NCBI GenBank assembly: GCA_003991915.1
Contig: RQTK01000310.1
Coordinates: 340,477-404,476, forward strand
Length of the DNA: 64,000 nucleotides
Direction of reading: 5' to 3'
Source: Elysia chlorotica
Lineage: Eukaryota; Mollusca; Gastropoda; Plakobranchidae
How positions within the stretch are numbered: the first letter of the stretch is position 1; the number at the start of each line of letters is the position of its first letter. The position numbers and the translations under genes were made by a program. Of this stretch, positions 19,741 to 32,235 are shown in pieces. The notes beneath the pieces are model-generated. The model made no database searches, was not told the origin of the DNA, and saw only the letters and a list, made by a program, of their open reading frames with translations.

Positions 19741-22700
19741 TCACGACCCACAAAGATCATCCTCCTTTCCTGAGGAGGACGCCCCTTTGTTCGACTCATC
19801 TCCAGAGGCGGCTGACGGCTGCAAGCTTGGAGGCTGTACTGATGGAGCGCGGTGTCTCTCAGAGTCCATGAGGAGAGCGATTTGCTGGCGGGAGCTTTCC
19901 AAAAACAAATCTAGACTGGCCAGATGTCGCTGCCTCACTCTGGAGTCCGCCTGCAAAACAATGAACAAATATTGAGTAGTTAGATAAATGGTACAAATAT
20001 TGATTTGGTTAAAAGTAATACAGTACAGATATTGAGTTGGTGAAAGGTAATACAGTACAAACATTGATTTGGTTAAAGGTAGTACAGTACAGAAGTTGAG
20101 TTATTAGATAAAACAGTACAAATATTGAATTGGTTACAGGTAATATAATACAAATATTGAGTTGGTTACAGGTAATACAGTAAAAATATTGAGTTTGTTA
20201 AAGGTAATACAGTGCAAACATTGAGTTGGTTAAAGGAAATACAGTACAAATATTGATTTGGTTAAAAGCAATACAGTACAGATATTGAGTTGGTGAAAGG
20301 TAATACAGTACAATTTATGAGTTCGTTAAAGGTAAAATTGTACAAATATTGAGTTGATCAAAGGCAATACAGTACAATTAATGAGTTCGTTAAAGGTAAA
20401 ATTGTACAAATATTGAGTTATTAGAAAAAAAACAGTAAAAATATTGAGTTTGTTAAAGGTAATACAGTACAAATATTTACTTGGTCAAAAGTAATGGAGT
20501 ACAAAATATTGAGTTGGTTAAAGGTAAAATTGTAGAAATATTGAGTTGTTGCAGAAAAAATTAATTGATCTTTGTAAATTCAGACAATATTGATTAATTA
20601 GAGATAAGATATCATAAGTTTACAGCCAAAGAAATAGTAGGATGAAGATAGATAATGCACTTTGAAACTATGAGATAGAAGAAAAACTTGAAATTATTTA
20701 TTCTAAGACATACATGTAACAAAATAAATTGTGTGCTTCTCAATGCAAAATTCCAAGTGTTGAAGGTCTGAATTATTGACCACAGACTAAGTTCATATTT
20801 CTACTAAACCTAGCCATCTTGGTAGATTTTTAAAGTTGATGATTAAATTTCCACTTGGTTAAAATATAGGCCTAATTTAGAATGTAGGTCTAGATCTTGT
20901 TGCTCATAGAGATAGCAACTCTGAAAATATACAAAATATCATTTATTACATTTTTTTAAAATAGTTTGTACACCTTAAATATTTTCTGCTGGACAACTAT
21001 ATAAGAATTTATGACGCAGCAAGATATGTACCTGTCTTTGCTCCTGTAAATAAGCTTGCGATTCTAGTCTACTTGCTTCCACTGCCTCTCTTGTGACCTC
21101 TCGGCTTCGTTCCCTTTCCTCTCTGGCCAATTGTGTCATTTGTTCCTGGCCAAACAGAAACGGAGATTACCGCAGAGCTTCTCCAAAACAGGCTCTTATG
21201 TGGACAACAAATCTCGACAGTTTTTATGCTAACTTAATAGTCTTGTGAGGACATACGTTGTGACTGCTGTTACCATTAGACTTCAAAATATTGTGAGGAA
21301 AACAAATCTGGACAGTTTTTACCATAAAACTTAAAACTCTTGTGAGTAAAACACATCTTGATACTTTTTACCATAAAACCATAGCTTACTATATTAACAG
21401 CCTCCTCATCGTGCAGACCATTTTAAAATGTGGAGGCGGTGATTACTTTTCTCTGTTGAAGCCGGGTAAAGTCCAGACCAGAAGCCAAAATTATTTTTCT
21501 CTAAAGGCCAACCGTCTTTTACCACTGTCAAGTCCCGTGAAATGTTTTTTTAATACGTTTAAAAGTTAATCATATTAATTCAACATTAAGAAAAAAATAA
21601 AAAAAACATTTTTAGTAAGATTACACGAATCTAATTTACTTAGAAAAGGTCTAAAAATATTTTGGAATTTAACTTGGGATGGTGCAAACAAGGCAAAGTT
21701 ACACATTTCCAAGATGGAAGCCTCCTTAGCTTTCGATTAGCATCAATGTTTGTTTTTCATGTCCAGATATATCATCAGATCAGTAAAAGTTTTGTGAGAC
21801 AGTAATCAAAATCTGAACATATTTAAAGTATGTTTAAATGAGAAGTCCATAAAATTAAACAGCCAATATTTTAAACTGGAACCACTCCCAGGATAGATAT
21901 ATAAAATAAAAAATTTCATAAACCTTTGAGTGAAGTAAGTGCCCCAATAAAAAAACTTTCCTTCCTCAGAAACAGTGAGTACATACCCGTGCTTCCTCTA
22001 GCCTGGCTCTTCCTCTGTCCACCTCGGCAGCCAGGGCCTCTTGCAGTCGCTCCTGGCAGGCTAGTCTTTCTTCCTGGAAGCACGAGTCAAAAAAAAATAA
22101 TATAAGAAATTACATAAGACCACCATAAACCAAAAGCATAAAAACAAGAAACAAATGTCGTAAGAAATAGTAAACTTGCCTATTTTTCTGTAAAATGTTA
22201 ATGGATCCTAGCTCGCTGTAAAATAAAAACAATAATAAAAATTCAAACCATATCACCTCTAAAGACTGTTCTGTTGCCTTCCTTTGCTTCTCACGTTCTT
22301 CTGCAAGGAATGCTTGAAACTTGCTCTAAAAAAAAAAACAAGAAAAAAAAAAACAATGTTATAAAAAAAAGGTTGAACAGATCATTTTAACTACTTGAAA
22401 AACCTAACTAAAGAGAATCTGCATATTTTTATATTTCATTATATGATAATGTTGGACTTGCAGCAGACATACAGGTAATGAAAATTCAAAGTGCATTTAT
22501 AATTCACACCCAGGCTATTTACAAGAAAAATATTTTTTAAATCCAATCCAGTTAAAGGCTATTAAACAGATCATCAGGATTCCTCTGTACCAAAAAAAAT
22601 ATTGTGAAAGGAATCATAGAAAAAATCCAAGTTGTTCTTTCCACATACTTTAATATTATGACTTTCTACTTCATCTCATACATAATGAAATTTACACAAC

Positions 22701-25414
22701 AATAAGATAAACAAAAAAATGGAACAATTCTATAATCCCTTATATTTAACAGTTGCATAAAGATTTAATTTTTAGTATAAAAATCTTTGAATGAAACAAA
22801 AATGGACCTCCTGCTCTTGTCGACTTTGTTCCAGAGCTTGGGCAATCTGTCGCTCCTGTTCTGCTTTGTCCTCCTTCTTTTTCTCTTCATTGCTCTCATG
22901 CTGAGTTATAGATAAGGGGAAAAAAGGGAATTCATGTTTACCACAAAAATAAACCCAGAGTTGTGCAAATGCAGCTTTCCCCGTACCCCTTTACTTAGTC
23001 GGAGGGATCAGAGATATCTCAGTGGGTATACAGATTTCTTTTCCCTCTGAAAAAATCTTAAGGCACAGGTTTTAGTATCTTTTAAATAACTTTACTGCTA
23101 TCTGTATATTCTCCGCAGAGATTGTATTCTTAACACTTTTTAATTACTTTACTTATCACAGAGTTATTGTATGTATGATATGAGGCCTAACTCTAAGAAA
23201 AACTGAAAGACAATACCATTTGAGACAGATATCCACAAATGCTAACAATAGATCTGGCACCTGGCACCTAGATGATGACGATATAAAAATCTATACCCTT
23301 TCACCAAAATGGTGAGAAAAACCAAACAGTGTTACCTGTGCTTGCAGCATGTCTTGGAAAGCCTTCATCTGTTCCCTGGCTGCCTCTGCGACATGTCGCC
23401 TCGCCTCCTCCTGCTGCTCCAGCACTACAGCCCTGGACTGCTCCTGCTCACACAGAACATTGAGTCACTTACAGTGCAACAGTGTTGGACTGCTCACACA
23501 GAACATTGAATCACTTACAGTGCAACAGTGTTGGACTACTCACGCACAACATTGAATCACTTATAGTCACATATAATCTCTCACAAAAAGTGGAAGAGAA
23601 CTTCTATGCAATGTTCTGTACTTGATCGACCAACCTTGTTCCCAAGTGGTTAAGTCAATGTCAGCATAACGTGATCGGCTGAGAAGAGAAGTCCTGGCGT
23701 TCCTGCTCTGTCTTCGCCTTTGAATTTGTCACATGTAAAAAAGTATGTTAGCCAACCGCCATACAGCCCAGCTACTGACGTTGAATATCAAGAAACAAAC
23801 AAGCAAACTAAGATCTTTCAAATAGAGTAACCCGAGATGCCAGCACTGTTTTGCTAAGCTATCCAACCAGGTGATCCCGCTCCAGCACTCACCTTGTACT
23901 GCTCAACAACAACAGCCAGGGCATCATGGCCTGCCCTCCTCACATCCTCCAGTGCTGCTTGGTGACAAGCTTCCATCTCCATCACCCTGGACCTGTGAGC
24001 GGCAAGTTCTTCGCGGCATCTGCTCAGCTCCGCCTCTAAACGAGAATTTTCCTCAGCCAAAGCAGCTACTCTCTGGTGAAGAAGAGAAAGCTGCCAGTCA
24101 TTATAGAAGAACGTCAACCAGTCACTATTTCACGAAAATGTGTGCTGCATGGAAAATCAATTAAAATATTCTTTGTACTAAAAAGGCTGTCGATAAAACT
24201 TTGTAAGTTAAAAATATTTAATATTGTTTTTAAATTATGAACTTTGAAATCGAAAGATTGCCTTTAGAAACACATGTTGATATCCATTTGGAGAATAAAT
24301 ACAATTTGTTAATTTTCACTTCGTTGTACAGTACTATTTCTGTCAAATAACATTTAACTCTAGAGATGTACAGCGTTACTAAAACTTAATATATTAATTG
24401 TCTGTAAAAAGTCTTCACTAACATGCTTGACAGTCACAGACATGATACAAGATACCTCCTGCTCTAGGCCAAAACTAAAATCTAAATAATTCTCATAACT
24501 GCTTTTCTGCCTATAATTGCTACTATTATTGAACACCAACATTATCTAAGACATTACATATTCACTATTGCAAAGGTATAAATTGGGATTCACCATTTTG
24601 ACAAATCTTTTTTTTTTTTTTTTTGCAGCACAGTTCATCGGGATTGTAATGCTTGATAAATAATTCCAATTTCCTGCGTCTCTTAAGAAGTTTACAACAA
24701 AAAGTAATAACAATAACTAAATTCATTTCCATAGCACCTTACCCCAAACAGACTTAGGCTCAGAGCTCTTTAACATAAGGCCTGATATTCATCAACAACA
24801 AGGATTTCAAAGCTTCAGCAACAGACGTACCTGCTGCAAGCCATTGTCCCTGGCACCCCCTCCCTCCAGAGCTGGTTGTGAAGGCCCCTCCGCCTCTGGC
24901 CTCTGTTCTGCAGCATTGTTCCCGCCAAGCTGGTCTCCACCTGTACCGTGGATGATACCAAAAATAAGCTCAGACTTATACAGTAACCTGAAAGTCATCT
25001 CAGAGATATAAGATGGGTATAAAATCATTTTGAGAAACAAACTTACCAGCAAACAACTTGCATGGATCTAGATATACTGTATGGTCTACAACCTGCATGG
25101 ATTAATATATACTGTAAGGACTATAACCTGCATGGATTGAAATACATTGCATGGTCTAAAATCTCCATGGATCTACTGTAAGGTCTCTCTATCCAACCTC
25201 CATGGATCTAGACATTCTGTAAGGTGTCTAACCTGCATGAATATCGTTTTTCTGTCAGATCAATAACCTGCATGGATCTATAAATCGTAACGTTTATAAC
25301 CTGCATGGATCTATATGGATGAATGGATTAACATTGTAAGGCGCCTAGGGCCCACATTGTGGGGAGTGGGCGCCCTATAAATGCCATTATTATTATTATT
25401 ATTATAAATTATTA

Positions 25415-25445
<31 letters not shown>

Positions 25446-27641
25446 AATTATTATTATATACTGCATGGTTTATAGCCTGCATGGATCTAGATATACAGTA
25501 AGGATTATAACTTGCATTGATCTTGTTATACTGTAAGGCTCATAACCTGCATGGATCTTTATACTGTAAGATTTAAAATCTGTATGGCTCTAGATATAAC
25601 GTAAGGTTTATTACCTGCATAGATCTACAGAATAATTGGTGGAGGTGTTATATATATATATAGATCTAATAAAAGTTTTCTTTTACCAGCAAGGTACATT
25701 ACTAAAATTGCTTGCTGATTTAAATCACGTGGTTGTGACTTATAAACAAGGATGAATAGGGAAGAGATGTGCATAATACTTATAACAATGTCTCATAAGC
25801 CCTTTCATACTGTGAGCACATGAAGCGAGAACACTGTGAGAGACACTGTCAGCTAGTCAGCTTTCGGATACTGACTTAGAGGACAAAGATATATCGGTGC
25901 ATTCTTACTAAAGAAAGCCAAACTATAACTAAACTGAATAAATGGGCGGATTGATGATTTTCGCAGCATTACCAGCGTTCAGTGTCATGGGCTTTAAAAA
26001 AAAAAAAAGGCTGATTTTTTTCCTCCCAGATGAAAAGAAAATGAGCCCAAAACAAAATCAGAATCCTTCCACAAATATTGTAATAGCAAAAAACGAATTA
26101 TTTTTGGCAAAAAAATTCGGAAAATCAGAAAATGACAAATAGTTGCCTAAAAAATGGAATGATTTAGATAAAATTAGAATATATGGCTGTCTGTATTCAC
26201 TTTGAGGTCTATTACCTGCATGGATCTCCGCCACAGCACCGTCCTGCAGCATGACATGAGGGTCAGGCTCGCCTCTGTCCACTGGCTGGGCAGCGTCAAG
26301 GAGATCGTTTGGAAGTTCCAGAGGTGGTGAGGCCTCCTGATCCACAAGGTTCATGTCACCTGCAAGTCGCTCAAGAGGTTCGAGCCTGTTGACCTGATGA
26401 AACATTCGATTTTCATTTGTGCCCAGGCCTATGTCAGGCAGGCGTCCAGAGATGGGGTTTGGGCCATTGTGGAAGCCTGGGCCTGCCCCACCAGCATTGA
26501 GTGTTCCATCCAGCACGTTCTCAGCGATACGGGCCTGGTTCTTTGAGTAAATAGAAGAAATGTCTGAACAGTTATATCATGAAATCTTAATTTGCATACT
26601 TTCTACATTCCAAATTATTATTTTTTTTCCAATGACCATTTAGTCACTGTCAGTATCATCAAAGATATATTTTTTGTTGTATGAAAAACAAAAACTAATC
26701 AACTTTCATACAGCTTTACATATGTTTAAGCTTTACTATAGACATTTTAATAAAATAGTTAAAAAGGAAAGAAAAAAAGGATAATTAAGTAGTCAATATG
26801 TTTGAGCCAAATTTAAAGCGATACCGTTCTTCACCACCAGAGCGACTAATACATCGATTTCTGTGAAGACAAACATACCCCTAGGATTTGTCCGCTGAGC
26901 AGATCAGCTTGCGGCAGGTCGTGCAGGTTCATAACACCATTGTTGAGGTTCATGTCCGAACCTGCAACCCCTCCAGGGCCTGCAATGCCAGGCGGATCCA
27001 GGTAGTTGGGAAACTGATTCTGGGCGCATAACAGATCAGGCCGACCTGGCGCGTTACCTGCAGTGATAGAGGGGAATGAGAGAGAGGGAAGAGGGGGAGA
27101 AAGAAGAGTGACGACGTAGGTAAAGGTGACTCATACCGCTGTAATTATTCAAACATGAACAGTGGTCTCCACCTAAGAACCCGCCCCTCGAGAGAAAATA
27201 CAAAACGATTTCTGAGAATCTGAGAAGGTGTGGGTTCTGACGGGAAGAGAAGAAAATGAGCCTATGAGTTGTAAAAAAAAGTGATTGGTCCCTGAGTTGT
27301 TTTTGTTGGGTTTTTTTTTAATTATTATTGTAGTTGCTTTTTCGTTTTTATTTGGTTGTTTTTTTTTACTCTGACTGTGGGCCTTCTGTTCATTGTTTTA
27401 GAACCTTAAAAGATTGAGATGATTTGTAAAGTAAAGCATTACTTGTTCAGAGAAAACGAACCTCTCTCTTTGTTTAACATCCTACTTTTTTCTCGGGGGT
27501 TAAGAGAGGGATGATCATTAGGCCCTTCAAATTTTACTAACTTTGACTCAACCAATAAGAAAAAAAGCAGCGGTAAAAGCAGGAATCAAACCTGTAGCTC
27601 TCTCATTAGAAGCCGCATGGTTTACCCTTGAACCCACTCAC

Positions 27642-27683
<42 letters not shown>

Positions 27684-29414
27684 TATACAAGGAATGAACG
27701 CAGCTTGTGTCAACTCCCAATTACTCCTTAGGGCAATGGCCATGATTTTCAGTCTAGACCAGACAGTTATTCACACCTGCATTTCAAACTCTTTGACTTC
27801 CCTGCCTGTACCGTAACACTTGCTGGGAGTTAGCGATGACGAGATAAAGTTTGTGTGATGTCGACCAGATGACTATAACCTAGCATAATATGGTTTGAAA
27901 AGGTTCACAGGCTCGTGTATGTTCACCGTCCCCCCTCCTTTCACCCATCTGATCCCATGTACTCAGATATGCGCGACCTAACTTATCAGTTTTAGAACAC
28001 TATAGAAATAATCACTACACTGGGTAAGGTAAAATAATGTGTTAGCTTGAAACGGGTTCTTAGACTTAGTAAAACGTTAAAAGCTGTTTTGTAGCCGTAT
28101 TAATTAAAGAGATATAAGAATTATTTTATAGGGCGAGCCGGTTCAAAGGCAGAGCAGGTTTGTAAGCGAAGAGTCCTACGCGCAGACCATTTACTTGATG
28201 AATTTTCATCTTGATTTGCTTATCTTCTCAAATCATTAAATGAGTTGGAAAAACCTGAAATTTATCTACACGAGAATCAGTTTTAACAACAATCAATCTT
28301 TTAAAAAGAAATGAATGTATTTGGATGAAGGGCAAAAATATATACAGTGCACAGCTAAACAGACTTGCAACACTTGGTGCAACCTGTTTCAAGCTTTCAT
28401 TGTTAGCCTTTGCATAACTGCTGTCTCTCAAATAAGATGGAGAGTACTATTTACAGTGTTATTGAAAACAGGTAGAGGGGTATATTCTTTTTCAGCTTTA
28501 ACTGTTTAAATGGTTTTAAACATCTTTTTCAAAAGCATATCCCTTAACGAGAATGGACACACACATCACTGCCCAATACAAAGCACAGAACACTCACCAG
28601 AGCTGAACACTGCCCATGGTGAGGCAGCTGCCTGGGCCTGTGCTGCTGGCATGTCAGGAACAGGATCGGCCGCCTGAGTGAAAACATGAGACAAGTAAGT
28701 AATGTGTTATTTATAACTGCATGTGGCTTCATTATTTTAAAGACAAACCGGAACATGAAACACTCTGCTCTCAGTCTCAGAGGAGGCGTTAAATTCTGAA
28801 TTTATTTACAACCATTCTCTTACCTCAAATCCACCAAAGTCCTCAAAGTCATCATCTCCATCCTGAAGTTTGAAAAAAATGTAATAATTATAAAAAAGAA
28901 GTACACAAAGAGAAATTATATGAACTTAATGAAAGTACTTTTAAAATGTAATTATTTCTTCCTCTCATTCAATGCCAAATTAAACAGTGGTCTATTATTT
29001 ACAGACAGGCTAGCAGCAAAAATTAAGCCTACACGCCCATTCCATGTTTCTATTGTATGAACTCTGTTAAGATTTAAAACTTTAATATTTCAGTGCTTGT
29101 AAGCATTTAGGACTTGAGAATTCATGTTTTTGCTTTGGAAGGTTTTGGAACCTCTCTCGTGACGCATAAATTAAATATAATTATATTTGTATTTTCAATA
29201 AAGATTACTGTTTTTCCTAATATGTATGGTTTTGTTTTGTATGATCATAGCTTCATGTTTATTTATTTAAGTGTTAAGCCTTTAACTTTATAGGCTATGC
29301 AGTTAAAAATTAATAAAAGTGCTGCTAGCCACAGACAATTAGATTTTTTTACAATAACGTTACAAACATTTCACACTATACCTCCAATTGACGAACTTGA
29401 CCGTTGTTTGCCAT
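19741..29414 (-). CDS. CCDC91: Coiled-coil domain protein 91 (p56, GGA-binding partner)
   Basis: Accessory protein of post-Golgi clathrin sorting; the vertebrate protein binds the GAE domain of GGA adaptors. Thirteen coding exons on the minus strand, in transcript order: 29414-29382, 28862-28824, 28673-28598, 27057-26879, 26540-26216, 24940-24831, 24072-23893, 23443-23336, 22900-22808, 22325-22257, 22073-21987, 21145-21032, 19950-19741. All are GT-AG and frame-consistent, giving 540 aa versus 441 in human. Residues 12-24 carry the acidic-phenylalanine motif DGDDDFEDFGGFE that fits GGA GAE binding; PWAVF follows near residue 44. Residues ~50-254 are Gly/Pro/Asn-rich and longer than in vertebrates. 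A coiled coil runs from ~255 to ~495, with RRAGHDALAVVVEQYK (299-314) and RVRQRHLASLDLFL (475-488) closely resembling human CCDC91. Exon 7 could instead start at 24090, adding six in-frame residues. Confidence 0.9.
19966..20550. repeat. ~32-bp minisatellite in CCDC91 intron 12
   Basis: Diverged units of about 29-32 bp around AATATTGAGTTGGTTAAAGG and TAATACAGTA, some 17-18 copies. The array starts within about 15 bp of the exon 13 acceptor, so its first unit makes up the acceptor's upstream sequence on the minus strand. Confidence 0.9.
23444..23575. repeat. 46-bp tandem repeat copying the exon 8 acceptor of CCDC91
   Basis: Three units start at 23444, 23490 and 23536. On the minus strand each contains GTGAGCAG or GTGAGTAG followed by TCCA, the sequence of the exon 8 splice acceptor. 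This gives two or three acceptor-like sites in a row upstream of exon 8. Confidence 0.9.
23634..23712 (+). mobile_element. SINE body fragment, low similarity
   Basis: GTTCCCAAGTGGTTAAGTCA, GTCAGCATAACGTGATCGGC and GAGAAG..GTCCTGGCGTTCC follow the order of the common SINE body but with many changes and no clear head or tail. It lies in CCDC91 intron 7. Confidence 0.35.
25037..25640. repeat. ~35-bp minisatellite copying the exon 5 donor of CCDC91
   Basis: About 13 diverged units of CCTGCATGGATCTAGATATA plus CTGTAAGGTCTAT. On the minus strand each reads GATCCATGCAGGT.ATAGACC, the same as the exon 5/intron 5 boundary at 26205-26227. A degenerate repeat with an ATT tail (25322-25455) interrupts the array. 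The array lies inside intron 5. Confidence 0.9.
25322..25455 (+). mobile_element. Short repeat ending in (ATT)n
   Basis: AACATTGTAAGGCGCCTAGG and GGGCGCCCTATAAATGCC followed by an ATT run. A similar module (TAAAGCGCTTTGAGCC .. AAAGCGCTTAAAAATG then ATT) is at 63430-63541, and a minus-strand one is near 24690-24790. These look like 3' tails of SINEs or LINEs with ATT ends. Confidence 0.5.
27563..27640 (-). mobile_element. tRNA-like SINE head, antisense
   Basis: The minus strand reads like a tRNA top half and T arm: TAAACCATGCGGCTTCTAAT then GGTTTGATTCC (B box). No complete cloverleaf with matching acceptor stem was seen. It lies in CCDC91 intron 3 beside a (GA)n tract at 27649-27676. Confidence 0.4.
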
Positions 29415-30015
29415 GAGTATTGGGAAGCTTCTTACAGTTACAATTGGAATGCAATTTAGTTTAATTTACAACTCGTCAACTGCTTCCTTTTTCTACAAAA
29501 TCTAGATCTCACCGATCTAGGCCTAGATTCTAGACTAGATCTAGATCTAGATCAGAGACTGAATTTCATCAGTTTAAAAACAAGATCTAGATCCAGATCT
29601 AAAATTTGAATGCAGTGCTACATAGATACAGAATATCAATATCAATATTACAATGCTTGAATGCTTTTGCTAACAAACTTTTATTCTTAGTTTGGGTGTT
29701 CTTATCAATTGACGTAGAGGTACACAAAATCTAGATTTATGTCTAGATTACAATCTGATAATAAAAATCAAACAAGATCCATGAATTGGTGGTTCTAAAA
29801 ATATCAATCCAACTTTTATATTAGTATATATCTGTGTTTAGATCTAACTCTTAATTACGGATGTGTTCTGTGTTGTTTTTGTTTTTGGCCTCCATGTTTA
29901 TTGAGTTCTCTCCCCGGATATAATGCACCATGTATTCCTGGTTTTAAGTACTAAAGAGTTATACATCTACACCCCCAGATTAAAAAACAACAACAACGAC
30001 TATCTATTCTGCGTG

Positions 30016-30019
<4 letters not shown>
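29415..30019. other. CCDC91 upstream region with CTAGAT-rich stretch
   Basis: The region upstream of the CCDC91 ATG should hold its leader and promoter, but no TATA box or Inr could be assigned with confidence. 29512-29600 is rich in GATCTAGATC palindromic hexamers, a short repeat also frequent at 41.9-42.5 kb. Confidence 0.4.

Positions 30020-30092
<73 letters not shown>
30020..30092. repeat. (TC)n microsatellite
   Basis: About 73 bp of pure TC dinucleotide upstream of CCDC91. It produces Arg/Glu alternating ORFs on the minus strand. Confidence 0.95.
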
Positions 30093-30094
<2 letters not shown>

Positions 30095-30239
30095 AAAAGT
30101 GGTGACGAGGCTCGGTGCGTTAGGTTTTCCAGTCAATGACGACTGTTTCCCCAGGGGTCTTTGTTCATTAATTTTAATTGTTACAAAATCTTTTTTTTTC
30201 ATAAATAATTTTCAGTGTATTTATCATTATATGTTCTGG

Positions 30240-31230
30240 TTGGTTGGCGCCCGTTTGTCTCGGAAGACAATGAAGTCTTTGCGCCTGGTAGGTAAAGTGA
30301 GTTGGTGATTGAAGAGCAGCGCCTGTTGTGGCTGAAAAGGCCGATTGCGGAGCGCAAGCTCCTGTTAGTGTTACAATTTCAGCAGGGGAATCAGGCGTCT
30401 GGCGTCTGCCTCTCCAGTACTCAAAACTGATGTCCTCTGGCGTCTGCGTAGATTTTTTTGTCTCCCACTGGTCGTATCTTTTTCTGTCGCACAGCTATGT
30501 GGTACTCTTCACTGTTAGCCGCCAGGCGTGTCGATCGGCAGCCCCGAATTCAAGATCGATGGGGCGGATGTTGCCGAGCTCCAGGTCTCTCTTGCAGGCA
30601 TCCTGGAACCGGAGAAACGGTCTGCCGGTTGGTCTAGCACCAGTATCAAGCTCGCCACACATAATGTCTTTGGTAATTTGACCATCCTACATGGGAAAGG
30701 AATGCAAACATTCTTGGTGTGTTTGCTCCGGCAAGCACATCTTTTTTGGAACACCGGACACGATCATTCCAGGTGATGCCCAGAATCATTCTAAGATTAC
30801 ACAGGTGGAAGGCATTGAGTCGACCCTCTTGGCCTGGTATAGGGCCCATGACTCACTGCTGTAGGGGAGCGTGCTTAGGAATATAACGCAAGCCTGGTAC
30901 ACTCTCATATTGGTGTTTGTGGTCAGCGTGGTGTTGATCTACACCTTTTTGTTAAGCGGACCATTGCTGTTGCTGCCTTGCCGATGCGGGTGATCAGCTC
31001 GGTGTTCGATGGGAGGCTACTGGATATAGTAAAGCCCAGGTTAGAATTTAAAAAAAAAACTCACTGCTAGTCCCACGCCCTTTATGTGTGGTTTCTCCAG
31101 TTCTTTGCCCTGCCAGAAGACTACCGCTGAATGCAAGCCTGGTTTCTTGGAAAGCTGCAATGTCAATGTCAAGCCTCTTGAGCTCGCGGTTGATGGTGGC
31201 TGTCTTTTTCGCCTCATCAACTTGATGGGT
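30240..31230 (-). mobile_element. Internally deleted LINE relic, antisense
   Basis: On the minus strand an apurinic-endonuclease block (INRELKRLDIDIAAFQETRL, about 31135-31200, with the catalytic Glu of QETR) is followed within ~150 bp by the far C-terminal part of the reverse transcriptase polyprotein: IGKAATAMVRL, then RLNAFHLCNLRMILGITWND (about 30780-30845) and a ..QDACKRDLE-like block. The whole catalytic RT core is missing, and several frames are used. This points to one large internal deletion in a dead copy. The family resembles elements often annotated as craniofacial development protein 2-like. Confidence 0.75.
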
Positions 31231-31330
31231 GTCGGAGAGACCAAGACACGTGGTCCTAACGTTTCCAGGCTGCCAGTTTCAACACTGGCGGCAATCTTCT
31301 CTTTCTTTGAGTTTGCCGGGTGCATTTAAT

Positions 31331-31450
31331 GCGACCGGCTGACACATGAGTCATGGTATCCCCGCCCTGTCTCGTGTGTGGTCGCACAGACGCCAGTCTT
31401 TGGGTCCGTCCATTATATTATATAGTGCTGACGTTGGACGTTAAACTAAC
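31331..31450 (+). mobile_element. SINE body and tail, 5'-truncated
   Basis: Contains the common SINE body blocks GCGACCGGCTGACACATGAG, TCATGGTATCCCCGCCCTGT, GTCTTTGGGTCCGTCC and the end ACGTTGGACGTTAAACT. The tRNA-like head is absent. It abuts the LINE relic. Confidence 0.75.
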
Positions 31451-32235
31451 TCAACTACAAATACTACAGGGTTAACGGTCTGCTCCTCGGTTTTTGTCTT
31501 AAGCTCTGAGCAACCATTGAAGCAGGTAGACCGTGACGGCTCAGCACCATACTGGTCGGGAGATGCCCATATTGAGGCGAGCGGTAGCTGACCAGTGGGA
31601 CTAAGTTGATCCCTCCCACCATCCGAGACAGCCCATAGCATCCGATCTAACGCCGAAACGTTCTGGATTTATCACTCGTAACTGTCGTCTTTCGTGTCGG
31701 TTCTGTCGCTGGAACAACGGCACTGCACTGAAGTAACCTCTCTTGAGCTGCCCAGTCGTCGAGACCCCCATCTCGGCCTCACTGATGTGGTCCAAAGGAA
31801 AGTAGAGCAGTACGTTTGGCACCATGTTGGCTTCAGGAGTTACATCGGAGTTCCTCTCCTAGACCAGCTGCCTGTCAAAGCGTTTGACCTACCCCGTTGA
31901 TGAGGTTGCTGAACGACCGCTTGACCCTAACTGGGTTTACATGGGTACTGTTTAGCACACCTCCGATGCTATTTTCCTATATGGGGGCTGGTTCGTCGGC
32001 ACCAGGGCAAACCCACACATCGGTGGACCTACATGGCCTCACGTCTGGGGGCACAGTCTGCCCCGAGTCCTTGTAGTTCAGCCTGGATTCGTGACGGATA
32101 CCGTGCGTCGCCAGGTGCAGGAACTACATAGGGCTTGCTGATACAGAGGTTATGTACTGGCAGGGAGAGACTTACGCACTAGGCTCTCTTTTTCGCGGTA
32201 GCCGACTGAGTGGGTGTGTGACGTCGTTTCTCTAG
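31451..32235. repeat. GC-rich unassigned repeat-like block
   Basis: Nearly 800 bp of higher-GC sequence, unlike the flanking AT-rich DNA, immediately 5' (minus sense) of the LINE endonuclease fragment. It could be the LINE's 5' leader interrupted by the SINE, but no coding block was recognised. Confidence 0.35.
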
